Below are positions 9,314-18,753 of a stretch of 59,929 bases of DNA, piece by piece (within the stretch, counting starts at the first letter, position 1; each line of letters starts with the position of its first letter). Under the pieces are notes generated by a model that did no database searches, was not told the origin of the DNA, and saw only the letters and a list, made by a program, of their open reading frames with translations. Origin of the DNA: an uncultured Pseudomonadota bacterium (lineage in GTDB: Bacteria; Pseudomonadota; Gammaproteobacteria; Steroidobacterales; Steroidobacteraceae); NCBI GenBank assembly GCA_903884235.1, contig CAISEB010000010.1:1-59929 (forward strand), given 5' to 3'. The position numbers and the translations under genes were made by a program.

Positions 9314-10066
9314 ATGGAAAAGTCGCGTTCCCGTCCATCCGATGAAGCGGAGGCTGAGACCCAGCGCAATTACTACGGGAGGACTGCCAACCAATATGAC
9401 GGAATACACCTTCGTAGCGAAAGTGAACACTACCTTGCTCTGCGGTTCCTAGAATCAGTCCTCGATCAATTTGGGATACGATCGGTTCTCGATGTGGGAG
9501 CGGGGACGGGCCGCGTAGCTCGGCATTTCAAGCGGACCCGCCCGGATCTGCGGGTGGTCTCCCTCGAACCCGTTGCCGAGCTACGCCAAATCGGCTATCG
9601 CGACGGCCTGGGCCCGGATGAGCTGATCGATGGCGATGCCTACGCCCTTCCCTTCGCACCCGGAAGCTTCGATCTGGTTTGCGAATTTGGAATGCTTCAC
9701 CACGTCAAGTTCCCGTCGCGAGCAGTGGCAGAGATGCTGCGCGTCGGGAAGCGCGGGATCTTCATCTCCGACATCAACAATTTCGGCAATGGCGCGCCCG
9801 CTGCCCGATTCGCGAAACAGATCATCAATGCAATGGGACTCTGGAAGTTCGCCGACTCCCTGAAGACGCGCGGGCGCGGCTACGAAATCTCCGATGGCGA
9901 CGGGCTTGCATACTCCTATTCGGTCTACAACGACTTTGCGCAAATTAGTCGTCTGTGCGACATCTATTCCCTCAATACTCAACCAGGCGCGATCAATCCC
10001 TACCGCAGTGCATCTCACGTTGCGCTGTTGGGCATCAGGCGTTCGGACACGTCGAGTAGCGCCTGA
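9314..10066 (+). CDS. Class I SAM-dependent methyltransferase
   Basis: A 250-residue protein with a methyltransferase-11-type core: motif I SVLDVGAGTGRVARHF, acidic residue in VVSLEPVAEL, and the post-motif FDLVCEFGMLHHV. ATG 9314 was chosen because GGAG lies 11 bases upstream; an in-frame GTG at 9260 would add 18 residues that resemble no domain. The gene looks clearly richer in A and T than the flanking transferases (for example around 9390-9480), suggesting separate acquisition, as is common for genes in polysaccharide clusters. It probably methylates a sugar or glycan intermediate, but a lipid or small-molecule acceptor is possible. Confidence 0.8.
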   Translation: MEKSRSRPSDEAEAETQRNYYGRTANQYDGIHLRSESEHYLALRFLESVLDQFGIRSVLDVGAGTGRVARHFKRTRPDLRVVSLEPVAELRQIGYRDGLGPDELIDGDAYALPFAPGSFDLVCEFGMLHHVKFPSRAVAEMLRVGKRGIFISDINNFGNGAPAARFAKQIINAMGLWKFADSLKTRGRGYEISDGDGLAYSYSVYNDFAQISRLCDIYSLNTQPGAINPYRSASHVALLGIRRSDTSSSA

Positions 10067-10086
10067 GCCCTAGCGAGGGTCAACCG

Positions 10087-10107
10087 CATCGGTGTTCCCG
10101 GCCGATG
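10087..10107. terminator. Weak hairpin between convergent genes
   Basis: CATCGG and CCGATG form a 6-bp stem around a 9-base loop in the 44-base gap between a plus-strand methyltransferase and a minus-strand beta-helix gene. The position suits a bidirectional terminator, but there is no clear T-tract, so the call is tentative. Confidence 0.3.
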
Positions 10108-10110
10108 ATG

Positions 10111-12294
10111 CTAATCGTCACGCATGGCGTTGACGCGACGGCCTGATGAAAAGACGGTCGTTTCAGCGAGCGCGGACTTCACGGACGAACCCAGGATGAG
10201 TGCGTCCTCGAGATTTCCGACCCCCACAGGCCCGTAGACGCGTGCGCCCCATACGGACAGCCCCTGGTGACCGCTGGTTGGAACGAGGGATCCGTGTCGT
10301 TGGCGAAAATCTGTCGCGACGGTCAAGGTGCCGGCGATGTCGCTGGGCGTATCAGTCACGACCGAAGGTCCGTCGCCCCGAAATTCACACCCAAGCAGGA
10401 AGAAGTAGGCAGTGCGAGTCTTTCCATCATTGTCGTCCAGCGAGATCGCGGTCGACGGCCCGACGTCCTCGAACGTGGAATTGATCCACGCCAATCCCAG
10501 TGCGGCCCGTGTGTGAGACAGGCCGCCGACATGGCCGAAGAACGAATCCTGCCAAGTATTGCCGCCGGAAGGACGATCCGCGACCCAATCCCAGACTGCA
10601 CCACGCACGTTGATGAACTGGGAATCCAGAAAGTACTGCTTGTCGGCATAGTTCATGCCGGGACCGGTTCCGCGACCGCGTCCCCGAATTCCAACCGGAA
10701 CATCCCGCAGCACGACTGCGCGCCATACATTGTTGTCGAGACCAAAGATGCCGTCCACGCCCACCGCCGCGTCCGACTGCCCGCTGAAATCCAGGTCGGT
10801 AAACTCGCTGTACGCAATTTGGGCGCCAGGACCTGCATTTCCGTACTCACCTGACCAGTGCACGCCGAGGGTTCCGCCGGTGAGGCGCATGCCAGTGAGC
10901 ACCCACCGGATCATCGTCGGGACCGCGAAGGCATTCACGCCGCGACCGACGTCACCCCGCCCCATCAATATCGGAAACTGCCCCGCGGCGACGAGTTCGG
11001 TGAGGCCGGACCCGGCCCCGACCAGGCCTTCCGGTCGCAGCGCCGAACCAACGCGCAGGGATCGATGGAGCAGGTACCTGCCAGGCGGAATCTGCGCCAC
11101 TCCATGCTCGTCGATTGCGGCCTGGATCCAGTCGCCATCGGTCTCGCGACCCTGGACCCTCGACGCAATGCGCTCTTGCGGATGTGCGCCGAAGGACGGC
11201 AGCGATACGCGCGACCAGTCATCCAGCCTCCTCATGTCATCCCTGGAGACTGATGGGTCCGTACGATGCTCGACCTTCGGTATCGGCAAAAGGTCGGTCC
11301 GGTTCACGCTCCGCACCACCGATTCGGTTGTTCCGATGTGGCGCTGGAGCGTCGTCAACTGCCCGATATCCTCAAAGACGATGTCGGCGGGAGCGGTACT
11401 CCCCCCGTGACCACTCTGGTACCAGGTCAGAAGGTCGCCAACGCGCCTGAATTCAGCCAATGCTCCGCTTGCGCCTCGGCCGTCCGCTCCCCCGGAAAGC
11501 GCGATGCTCACAACCCTGTCGGAGTCCCGCACCTCGAAGCATGTTGGCCACCCGCGACCGCCGCCGTTCCAAGATTCACAATCAAGGCCAAACAGCCATA
11601 GGTTGCCCGCACGCACCCACCGTGCGCCGCGAGCCGGGGTAATCGCCGAGATGCCAAGGAAGGAATTCCCCCAGCTGCGTTCTTGATTGTTGCCGATCCA
11701 GTCGACTAGTGGTCCGGGTCGATAGCCCACCATCCTTGAGAACACGGAGTCGCGGACGTACCCGGACCGCGACTGAAGCACTTCGAGACCACCGTAGTTG
11801 TAGAGGCGTAGGCGCTCGATGCGCGAATCAGCGGCAATCCTTATCTTCGGGTGGTTGCCGGCACCGGGCGCGGCACCAACGATACGAATGTCGCGCGATA
11901 CCGCGGACCCGCCGCTGAAGATGACATCCGCGGCGCGTCGACTCTCACCGCGGACGCCAATCAGCTCGATGTCGTGCGTCCCGGCCGGGATCTCGATCAC
12001 CGGCAGCCGACTATTCCACCCAACCTCGATCGACTGTCCGCTCGAGAGTCGCAAGGTGCCAGACCGTCCCGAGTAATCGCTATCGGGACGCAACCGAATG
12101 GCGTGGGTCCGCCCGAGCGCTTGCTGTAGGTCCGCGCCCGGATCAACCAGCGTCGGGGCCGCGCGGACATTGAACACAGCGCCCACCACGGCCAGCACGG
12201 CGACCGCCGTAACCGTGCGACCCCCGCGCCGAGTGACGGTGCGCGAGCGGTTCAGGGCGGACCGCCCACGGACCGGCGGCGCGCTAGGAGCCAA
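10111..12294 (-). CDS. Secreted right-handed beta-helix (pectate-lyase-fold) protein
   Basis: A 727-residue protein with an N-terminal hydrophobic export segment (TAVAVLAVVGAVFNVRAAP) and a long region of short beta-strand repeats with periodic Asn, Gly and hydrophobic residues, as in parallel beta-helix proteins. The second half has a pectate_lyase_3-like opening (DGDWIQAAIDEHG then IPPGRYLL), a pattern used by polysaccharide lyases, epimerases and phage-type depolymerases. Being inside an exopolysaccharide cluster, it may trim, modify or bind the polymer in the periplasm or outside. No catalytic residues can be assigned. The frame starts at a TTG that overlaps the upstream flippase gene by 43 bases with no clear ribosome site, so the true start is uncertain. 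Confidence 0.65.
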   Translation of the reverse strand: MAPSAPPVRGRSALNRSRTVTRRGGRTVTAVAVLAVVGAVFNVRAAPTLVDPGADLQQALGRTHAIRLRPDSDYSGRSGTLRLSSGQSIEVGWNSRLPVIEIPAGTHDIELIGVRGESRRAADVIFSGGSAVSRDIRIVGAAPGAGNHPKIRIAADSRIERLRLYNYGGLEVLQSRSGYVRDSVFSRMVGYRPGPLVDWIGNNQERSWGNSFLGISAITPARGARWVRAGNLWLFGLDCESWNGGGRGWPTCFEVRDSDRVVSIALSGGADGRGASGALAEFRRVGDLLTWYQSGHGGSTAPADIVFEDIGQLTTLQRHIGTTESVVRSVNRTDLLPIPKVEHRTDPSVSRDDMRRLDDWSRVSLPSFGAHPQERIASRVQGRETDGDWIQAAIDEHGVAQIPPGRYLLHRSLRVGSALRPEGLVGAGSGLTELVAAGQFPILMGRGDVGRGVNAFAVPTMIRWVLTGMRLTGGTLGVHWSGEYGNAGPGAQIAYSEFTDLDFSGQSDAAVGVDGIFGLDNNVWRAVVLRDVPVGIRGRGRGTGPGMNYADKQYFLDSQFINVRGAVWDWVADRPSGGNTWQDSFFGHVGGLSHTRAALGLAWINSTFEDVGPSTAISLDDNDGKTRTAYFFLLGCEFRGDGPSVVTDTPSDIAGTLTVATDFRQRHGSLVPTSGHQGLSVWGARVYGPVGVGNLEDALILGSSVKSALAETTVFSSGRRVNAMRDD

Positions 12295-13544
12295 TGGAAA
12301 TGGCTAGCGTGCAGCGCCCACTGGACGAACGCGGCAGCCGCGCCGAACTCGATTGCTCCCAGCACGGTACCCACGGGCAGCACGAGGATTGCCGATACCT
12401 CGACCGTCAGGGACACCGGGATGATGAACCACGGGGGCGTGACGATACCGCGAACCCCGACCAGATTCAGCGCGCCACCGGCCATCGCCCAAAGCACGCC
12501 CGTACCCGCCATGAGGACCGCCTCCCGCTCAAGGCCCGCGTAGTTCGGACCTAGGATCCAGACGACCTGAGATCGAAATATTGCGACGAGACCGACGACG
12601 CCGAGTCCGGCAAGGAAGAGAGCCGCCTGCGCGAGCCAGAAAAAACGTAGCACTCGCGAGGGATCCCGATCGTCCAACCGTGCGAAGCGAGGCACGACCA
12701 GCACGCCGAATGCAGCACTCAGCGCGACGAGCAACATCGTCAATCTTCCCAGCGCACCGACGCTCGCGACTTGGCGAGCTGTTCCTAGCAGTGAAACGAG
12801 CCCAATCGAAAGCTGCCCAGAAATTGCGAAGTAAATCACAGCCGGCATGGTTCGCCGTACCTGTCGTCGCAACACCGCATCCACGGCCGCGTTGGGCGGC
12901 GAGTCGAGGTCCGCGTATCGGGCCGCGAGACGTCGCAGCCGCCAAACGCACCACGCCTGCGGCAGTGCGGCGGCGGCGATCGCGATAGCAGCCCAGGGAG
13001 CCAGCGGTAGCAGCGCGACCACAAGCAACAGACGGCCGAGGCCGTTAGACACCTGTAGGCGCTGAAGCCGCCCGATGTCCTGCTGCAGGCGAGGGACCAC
13101 TTCAAGCATCTGGGTTTGGGTGGTCAGCCAGAGGGCGGGCAGGCCCGCCAGCGCGATGAGCAGTGAGGGCAGCAAGCCCAGCCCGAGACGCATGGTCACC
13201 CAGGTAACAAACCCGGCCGCGATTGCAAAGGCCGCCGGCAGCATCCTCCGACGTAGCCGCTGGCCCGTTACAAGTACCGACCCCAGTGCCACGCGGTCCT
13301 GCCAGATTCTGCCGCCCTGAGAAAGAACTCCTGCGGCCACGCCACTGTCGGAAATGGCGATCAGAGCGCCGATCGCGGCATTGGCCACCGTGTACGCCGC
13401 GTACTCAATTGGCGCGAGCCCGCGTACGACCGCGAGGCCCGCGAGCAGTCCCAGCGCCTGCACCAAGATCTGCGCACCTGCGGTGCCGAATACCACCCGG
13501 GCACGATCGACGGTCGTGTGCCCAATTTCGGCGAACGAGGTCAA
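12252..13544 (-). CDS. Polysaccharide flippase (Wzx/MATE-like)
   Basis: A 430-residue polytopic membrane protein with about twelve hydrophobic helices, an N-terminal GTAGAQILVQALGLLAGLAVV segment and the overall layout of O-antigen/exopolysaccharide flippases of the MVF superfamily. These move undecaprenyl-linked repeat units across the inner membrane. The start is a TTG, supported by a strong GGAGG ribosome site five bases upstream. It lies between a secreted beta-helix protein and a glycosyltransferase. Together with the Wzy-like polymerase at 17290-18726 it completes a Wzx/Wzy pathway. Confidence 0.82.
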   Translation of the reverse strand: MTSFAEIGHTTVDRARVVFGTAGAQILVQALGLLAGLAVVRGLAPIEYAAYTVANAAIGALIAISDSGVAAGVLSQGGRIWQDRVALGSVLVTGQRLRRRMLPAAFAIAAGFVTWVTMRLGLGLLPSLLIALAGLPALWLTTQTQMLEVVPRLQQDIGRLQRLQVSNGLGRLLLVVALLPLAPWAAIAIAAAALPQAWCVWRLRRLAARYADLDSPPNAAVDAVLRRQVRRTMPAVIYFAISGQLSIGLVSLLGTARQVASVGALGRLTMLLVALSAAFGVLVVPRFARLDDRDPSRVLRFFWLAQAALFLAGLGVVGLVAIFRSQVVWILGPNYAGLEREAVLMAGTGVLWAMAGGALNLVGVRGIVTPPWFIIPVSLTVEVSAILVLPVGTVLGAIEFGAAAAFVQWALHASHFHWLLARRRSVGGPP

Positions 13545-13604
13545 CCTGCCTCCGGCAAGCCAGACACCGAAACCAGGTCAGTTTTGCTACGTCCTCGCAA
13601 TGAT

Positions 13605-14852
13605 CTAAGGCCGGAGCAGTGAAATGAACCGCGACGCGAACGACGACCAGGAGAACTCTCGTGCGCGACGACGCGCCGCCTCCCCCATTCTTCTGCGGAG
13701 CGCGGCGTCGTGGTACAGCAGCCCGAGCCGATCGGCAATTGCACCAGGGTCCCGAACGGGCACGATGAACCCCTCCACGCCATCTCGCACGATCTCGTCT
13801 GCGCCGCGCGCGGTCGTGATCACCGGCAGGCCGCATGCCATCGCTTCGATGACCACCAGGGGCATGCCCTCCAGAAGCGTCGGAAATACAAACGCATCAG
13901 CTTGTGAAAAGCGCGCGGCGAGATCAGGCCGCGTAAGGTGGGCTACATGCTCGAAGCAAGAGCGGTGGGCGGCCAGCGCAGAGCCATCGCCGACGATACC
14001 GCCGATCAGCACGAGGCGGGTATCGCCCTGGGCAAAGCGGCGATAACCTTCCAGTAGGTAGGAAATGCCCTTGCGCTGACCGATCTGGCCGGCGAAGACG
14101 ATCGTGAACGGGCGATGCGCCGCCGTCACCGAAGGACGGTCAAAGACGCCGAGGTCAACTCCGTACGGGATGACCTTGACCTTCCCTTCTGGGACGCCGT
14201 GCTCGACAAACGACCGCCTCACGAACTTCGATCCGACCACCACGATATCCGCAAGCTCGATCTCCCGGTCCAGCTGTCCGAGGTAACCGCCCGTGAAATG
14301 TGATAGCGGCGGCCAGGTTCCTTGAAAGGTTGGCTCTCGAAGTGCCTCCTCATTCCTGAGCGCGAGATGAAATCGATGATGCGCGATCGGATAGCTGAGT
14401 ACTCGTAGCGGCCGCGGAGCGCTGCCCAAGGCCGCGCCGAACGCGCGCTCTGCGAACCCTGGATAGGCCACGACCGAACCTGCATTGATGCAATGAGGGA
14501 CCGCAGCCTGACTGATCGAGCGACGGACCCGTTCGTGCAACCGATGAACGCACGACCCTCGAACGTGGGACGGAATCCAGCTCATCCGGGCGGCGGCGGC
14601 TGCCAGGATGTCCGGGACGACGCCCGCCTCCGTCGTAAGGTCAAGGGTGGCGGAACTGCGGAGGCGCCGACGTCCAAACGTCGAATTGTAGAGTTTGCCG
14701 ACGGACGGAAGTCGGGATACCGCGCGCTCGAGCCAACGGTCCCGAGTCACGTATGGTCGCACGAGGCGTCTCAGCGATCGGGCATCTGCAAGCGCGTCTG
14801 CCAGAACATTCAATTCTGGAGCGTTGAAATTGACGACGACACAACCCGTCAT
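13605..14852 (-). CDS. Glycosyltransferase, GT4 family
   Basis: A 415-residue GT-B enzyme. The donor domain shows KVKVIPYGVDLGVF, IVFAGQIGQRKGISYLLEG and the EX7E-type motif in LLEGMPLVVIEAMACGLPV, diagnostic of retaining GT4 transferases. The open frame continues 111 codons upstream through the divergent neighbour, but the protein-like sequence begins at ATG 14852 (MTGCVVVNFNAP), which was used. It ends 60 bases upstream of the flippase start and is probably co-transcribed with it. It likely adds one sugar to the repeat unit; donor unknown. Confidence 0.88.
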   Translation of the reverse strand: MTGCVVVNFNAPELNVLADALADARSLRRLVRPYVTRDRWLERAVSRLPSVGKLYNSTFGRRRLRSSATLDLTTEAGVVPDILAAAAARMSWIPSHVRGSCVHRLHERVRRSISQAAVPHCINAGSVVAYPGFAERAFGAALGSAPRPLRVLSYPIAHHRFHLALRNEEALREPTFQGTWPPLSHFTGGYLGQLDREIELADIVVVGSKFVRRSFVEHGVPEGKVKVIPYGVDLGVFDRPSVTAAHRPFTIVFAGQIGQRKGISYLLEGYRRFAQGDTRLVLIGGIVGDGSALAAHRSCFEHVAHLTRPDLAARFSQADAFVFPTLLEGMPLVVIEAMACGLPVITTARGADEIVRDGVEGFIVPVRDPGAIADRLGLLYHDAALRRRMGEAARRRAREFSWSSFASRFISLLRP

Positions 14853-14928
14853 AGCGGACACTGACCGATGTGGACTAGGCCGTGACCGGCGGAGCCGTAA
14901 TACCTTAGCCTGCTCACGTGACAAATTA

Positions 14929-16260
14929 ATGTCGCCAAGGGAGCCGCTACCTGCATCGCGGTACCGCGGCTGCCGCGTCATAATCCACGGCCTCCGTTCC
15001 GGAGTCACCCGATTGGGAATCTCATTGGAAACAGGCGCCGCATCTGAACGACCTTCGCCGGACAGGGTGACTGGACCCGATCCACTTCCATCAGTCGAAG
15101 CGTCCAAAGGCAGGGTCGCAGTGCTTGTGGCGCCGCTGGATCCGGAATGCCCGCACGAGAATCTCGGTGCGGCACAGAAGATCACGCTCGTCGCCCGCCT
15201 GCTGCATGGAATGGGCTTGATGGTGCACTTCGTCGACAGCTCTCACTCGCAGCCACGATGGAAGCGGGAGACGCAGGGCGCCCCATGCACAATCGGTGAC
15301 GTGCCCGTCACGCTCTGGCGCCCGCCGATGTTCCGGTCGAGGCCAGTGGGAAAGCTGCTCAACGTCATTCACCTGGGCAATCTGCCGGAAAGGCTCGCGG
15401 CACTCAATCCGTCGCTGGTGTGGCTATACAACCCCTACGCATTCGAGGCAAGGCTCGGGAGCGCACTTGCGCGGCGCTGCAACGCGAAGGTGCTCCTCGA
15501 ACTGGAGGACCTTCCAACCGCGAGACGCCGGGGACTAAGCCCAAAGCCGTGGATTGACCAGATCTACTTCCAAGGGTTGCTGCGGACTTGCGATTTCATC
15601 ACCTACGTCAACGCTGATCTCATGCGATCTCACCCCCCGCGCAAGGGACGTTCGATGCTGTTCCCGTCGATTATTGGCAGCGACCTCGAGTCTATGCCGT
15701 TGCGAACCCGATTCTCGGAGGCTCCGTTCCGGATTGGGTATTTCGGCGGCCTGGAGCGCGAGAAGGGTGCGGAGGCGCTGCTTGCGGCCGTGCCCGTACT
15801 CCCTGCTCACTGGCGACTGGTCGCCACCGGAACCGGCTCGCTCTCCCGCGACTTCGAGTCCCTGATGCAACGACATCCGGATCGACTTGAGTTCCACGGA
15901 CAAGTGACCCGCGGCAGGCTGATTGAACTGATGGGTACGTGCGACGCCATAGTCAATCCGCACAGCCCCATCTCCGCAATGGCCAACGGAGTCTTCCCCT
16001 TCAAGGTTTGCGAGGCTTTGGTGACCGGCGCACTGCTGATCTCGACGCCCGTGCCTGCCATAGCAGAACCAATCGAGGAAGCTTTCATCGCATTTGACGG
16101 CTCCGCGACCGACTTCGTTGCGTCCCTGGACCTTGCCCCGGATAGGTATCGCTGCACGACATCTGCGATCAATCGAGTACGCGAGGCGATCCTGGCCCGC
16201 TATTCCGAAGCCGCAGTTTCCGCACAGCTCAGGGCATTGCTTGGCGGGGTCCGAGCCTAG
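14929..16260 (+). CDS. Glycosyltransferase (GT-B fold), start uncertain
   Basis: The protein from ATG 14929 would have 443 residues; the first 60 or so do not look like a transferase, and the GT-B fold starts near VAVLVAPLDPECPHENLG. The donor half has FRIGYFGGLEREKGAEALL, HWRLVATGTGSLS and FPFKVCEALVTGALL, a GT4-like arrangement with a modified second half. A GTG at 15121 preceded by AAGGCAGGG is a credible alternative start that would give about 379 residues. It is divergent from the previous glycosyltransferase and ends 12 bases before the next, so 14929-17301 is probably a two-gene operon. Confidence 0.78.
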   Translation: MSPREPLPASRYRGCRVIIHGLRSGVTRLGISLETGAASERPSPDRVTGPDPLPSVEASKGRVAVLVAPLDPECPHENLGAAQKITLVARLLHGMGLMVHFVDSSHSQPRWKRETQGAPCTIGDVPVTLWRPPMFRSRPVGKLLNVIHLGNLPERLAALNPSLVWLYNPYAFEARLGSALARRCNAKVLLELEDLPTARRRGLSPKPWIDQIYFQGLLRTCDFITYVNADLMRSHPPRKGRSMLFPSIIGSDLESMPLRTRFSEAPFRIGYFGGLEREKGAEALLAAVPVLPAHWRLVATGTGSLSRDFESLMQRHPDRLEFHGQVTRGRLIELMGTCDAIVNPHSPISAMANGVFPFKVCEALVTGALLISTPVPAIAEPIEEAFIAFDGSATDFVASLDLAPDRYRCTTSAINRVREAILARYSEAAVSAQLRALLGGVRA

Positions 16261-16272
16261 GTACGGTAATCA

Positions 16273-17301
16273 GTGAAGATACTAATCACATCGCCAACCT
16301 ATGCACCGTTGATCGGTGGCGTGCCGACCGTGACCGCGCTGCACGCTTCCGGGTTCTCGGAACTCGGCCACGACGTCGCGGTCTGCACTCAAACGCTCGG
16401 TCAGGATCCATCGGATCTGCCTTTTAGAATATACCGAGCACCGTCGGCACGAGCGCTGCTCGGGCTCTACCGCTGGTCGGATGTGGTGCTGCAGAATACC
16501 CTGAGCCTCCGGCTTGGATGGCCCCTCGCACTCGTTCGGCGACCTGTCGTGGTTGCACATCACATGTGGATGATGGAATCCGAGCGGGGATCCGCCCTCG
16601 CGCGCGCGAAACTACTGCTCGCACGCCGCGCCTACAACGTGTCCGTCAGTAACGCGATGGCCGCCTCTCTCGGCACTCCTTCGGAAGTCATTCCGAACGC
16701 CTACGCAGATGACGTATTCACTGAATCCCCCGTATCGGTCCCACGAGTGGGGCTCGTGTTCGTGGGACGACTGATCGATGCAAAGGGGCTTCAGGTACTT
16801 CTGGGCGCCCTGGCTATCCTGCGTAAAAGGCGCGAGGCGATTCCCCTCACGGTCATCGGAGACGGCCCCCAGAAGCCGGAGCTGCACGCACAAGTGCAAC
16901 GCCTCGCCCTTGCGGAGCACGTTCGGATTGTCGGACCGCTCCGCGATCACGACCTCGCGGCGGAACTGAATGCGCACCGTCTGCTCATCGTGCCCTCGGT
17001 CTGGGAGGAACCGTTCGGAATCGTCGCGCTGGAAGGCGTGGCCTGTGGCCTCGTACCGATCGTGTCGAGGAGCGGCGGCCTCCCGGACGCGATCGGACCT
17101 ACCGGAATCATTGTCCCCAAGGGCGACCCAGCCGCCCTGGCCGAGGCGATCCACTCGCTCTACGACTCGGCCGACAGGCTTCGTGAATTTCGCCGTCACG
17201 CCAAGGCCCACCTCGAACGCCACACGAGACGCGTCATCGCACAGAAATATCTCGATGCCCTCGCCGCAGCGAGCCGGCGCGCCAAGGCCTCACCTCAATA
17301 G
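16273..17301 (+). CDS. Glycosyltransferase, GT4 family
   Basis: A 342-residue GT-B transferase starting at a GTG (MKILITSPTYAPLIGGVPTV). The acceptor domain has the GGVP loop, and the donor domain has LVFVGRLIDAKGLQVLL, VIGDGPQKPEL and the EX7E motif in WEEPFGIVALEGVACGLVP. It is 12 bases downstream of another glycosyltransferase gene. Its last 12 bases overlap the end of the convergent polymerase gene. It probably acts late in repeat-unit assembly; the sugar is unknown. Confidence 0.9.
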   Translation: MKILITSPTYAPLIGGVPTVTALHASGFSELGHDVAVCTQTLGQDPSDLPFRIYRAPSARALLGLYRWSDVVLQNTLSLRLGWPLALVRRPVVVAHHMWMMESERGSALARAKLLLARRAYNVSVSNAMAASLGTPSEVIPNAYADDVFTESPVSVPRVGLVFVGRLIDAKGLQVLLGALAILRKRREAIPLTVIGDGPQKPELHAQVQRLALAEHVRIVGPLRDHDLAAELNAHRLLIVPSVWEEPFGIVALEGVACGLVPIVSRSGGLPDAIGPTGIIVPKGDPAALAEAIHSLYDSADRLREFRRHAKAHLERHTRRVIAQKYLDALAAASRRAKASPQ

Positions 17302-18726
17302 GCTCGGAAATCTCGGTTTGGTATCAACGTTGGGATTTGAGATCTCGTGCGAGAGGTGTTGACGCGCGCTCGCGAGGCAAAACCCGGCGAACAGCCAGGC
17401 GTAGGCATTGACGCTGCCCTGCCCGGTGATCTGGCCTGCGAGGAGTTCGCTTCCGACGAAGCCGAAAATCAGGAATGACATCAGCGAGCCGCGTCGGAGC
17501 GAAGTGATCGCCTCGCGCAGCAGCGCGATCGTCAATGCCACTCGAAAGACCAAGTACATAAGACCCAGGACGGGCCCGAGGTCGACGATGTGTCGCGCCC
17601 AATCTGTTTCGGCAACCGACACCGGCGACTCTCCGCCGATCAACAACCCCATCAAGGTGCTCGCATTGCCACCAAGGCCCAACCCGAAGCCGAGCAGCGG
17701 GGTCTCATCCATGAGTCGAAGGAAGTCAACGAGACCATAGAGCGCGCGTCCGAACACGCCACCGGTGAACCGCGTGGACTCGAATTCATCGGCCACCTGC
17801 CAGCGGGTTGCGATGGCATGGTAGCTATCCGGGAACACCAAGGGATAGGCCACGAGGGCGACCACGACGATCGCCGCGAACCAACCTAGCGCCCGCCCAC
17901 GGTGAACCTGCCCTGCCTGCAGTGCGATCGCCGCGATCGCGACGACCGTCAGGATCCCGGTATTGATGACGACACCCCGGCTTCCGGAAAACGCGAGGCA
18001 CGTCAACATTCCGAGCGTGCCAACGACCAGCTCCCTGCGCCGCAGCAGCATCCGCCATCGCTCGCTCAACCAGGCTCCGATGATCATGGCGAGACCGCTA
18101 ACGACGTACTCGCGCTGCCCTAGGTTTGACGTGAAGGGCCCCATGGGCCTCGTGTGGTCCTCGGTAAGCGCAAGCCCCGCAAACTGGGACTGCGGCGAAT
18201 CGCCCAGCCCGACATTGATCCATGAATCCAGGGGAGCGTAGAACTGCACGATCACGAGAACGGCGATCGGCAGTGACAGCAGCAGCGTAATTCGAATTAC
18301 CCTGGCGATGTCAGTCGCTTCGAATACGTCTGCGACGACAAAGGCGAGCGGCAGGTAAAGGAAGTAGTTGCGCCATCCGTAAGCCGCGAAAAGCATCGGG
18401 TGCTCGACATCCGTGCCGCCGAACGCCAACTGTCCGGCCGCGACCACGAGCGCCGCCACTGCGAGGATGAGCCCAACGTAAAGCAATGCCCTGCCCCGCG
18501 GCCACAATCCCCCGGCAACCGCTACCACGTAGGCAGCCAGCACGACTGGATCCCGAATGAAGAACAACAGCTGGCTGTACGACGGCAGCAACCACTTGCG
18601 CAGCACGCCTTCCAGAATCGCAAGCACGTAGATGAGCGTGATCGCCCGGACCACCCAGATCCGGTACCAGTCACGCGATCCGTCCACGATGGGCGCAGAG
18701 CGTGACACGGGCTGCCCGAGCAGCAC
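17290..18726 (-). CDS. O-antigen polymerase-like membrane protein (Wzy)
   Basis: A 478-residue protein with ten or more transmembrane helices and a large polar periplasmic loop around residues 290-350, the layout of Wzy/O-antigen ligase family proteins that polymerise lipid-linked repeats at the outer face of the inner membrane. Segments such as TRPMGPFTSNLGQREYV and SGSRGVVINTGI resemble the conserved loops of this family, which otherwise diverges strongly. It begins at a GTG 27 bases downstream of the ATPase gene, placing it in the minus-strand export operon (24003 down to 17290). Assignment rests on topology and context. Confidence 0.75.
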   Translation of the reverse strand: MLLGQPVSRSAPIVDGSRDWYRIWVVRAITLIYVLAILEGVLRKWLLPSYSQLLFFIRDPVVLAAYVVAVAGGLWPRGRALLYVGLILAVAALVVAAGQLAFGGTDVEHPMLFAAYGWRNYFLYLPLAFVVADVFEATDIARVIRITLLLSLPIAVLVIVQFYAPLDSWINVGLGDSPQSQFAGLALTEDHTRPMGPFTSNLGQREYVVSGLAMIIGAWLSERWRMLLRRRELVVGTLGMLTCLAFSGSRGVVINTGILTVVAIAAIALQAGQVHRGRALGWFAAIVVVALVAYPLVFPDSYHAIATRWQVADEFESTRFTGGVFGRALYGLVDFLRLMDETPLLGFGLGLGGNASTLMGLLIGGESPVSVAETDWARHIVDLGPVLGLMYLVFRVALTIALLREAITSLRRGSLMSFLIFGFVGSELLAGQITGQGSVNAYAWLFAGFCLASARQHLSHEISNPNVDTKPRFPSLLR

Positions 18727-18753
18727 GTCAGCAAACCGTGGACGGCGCCCGGG

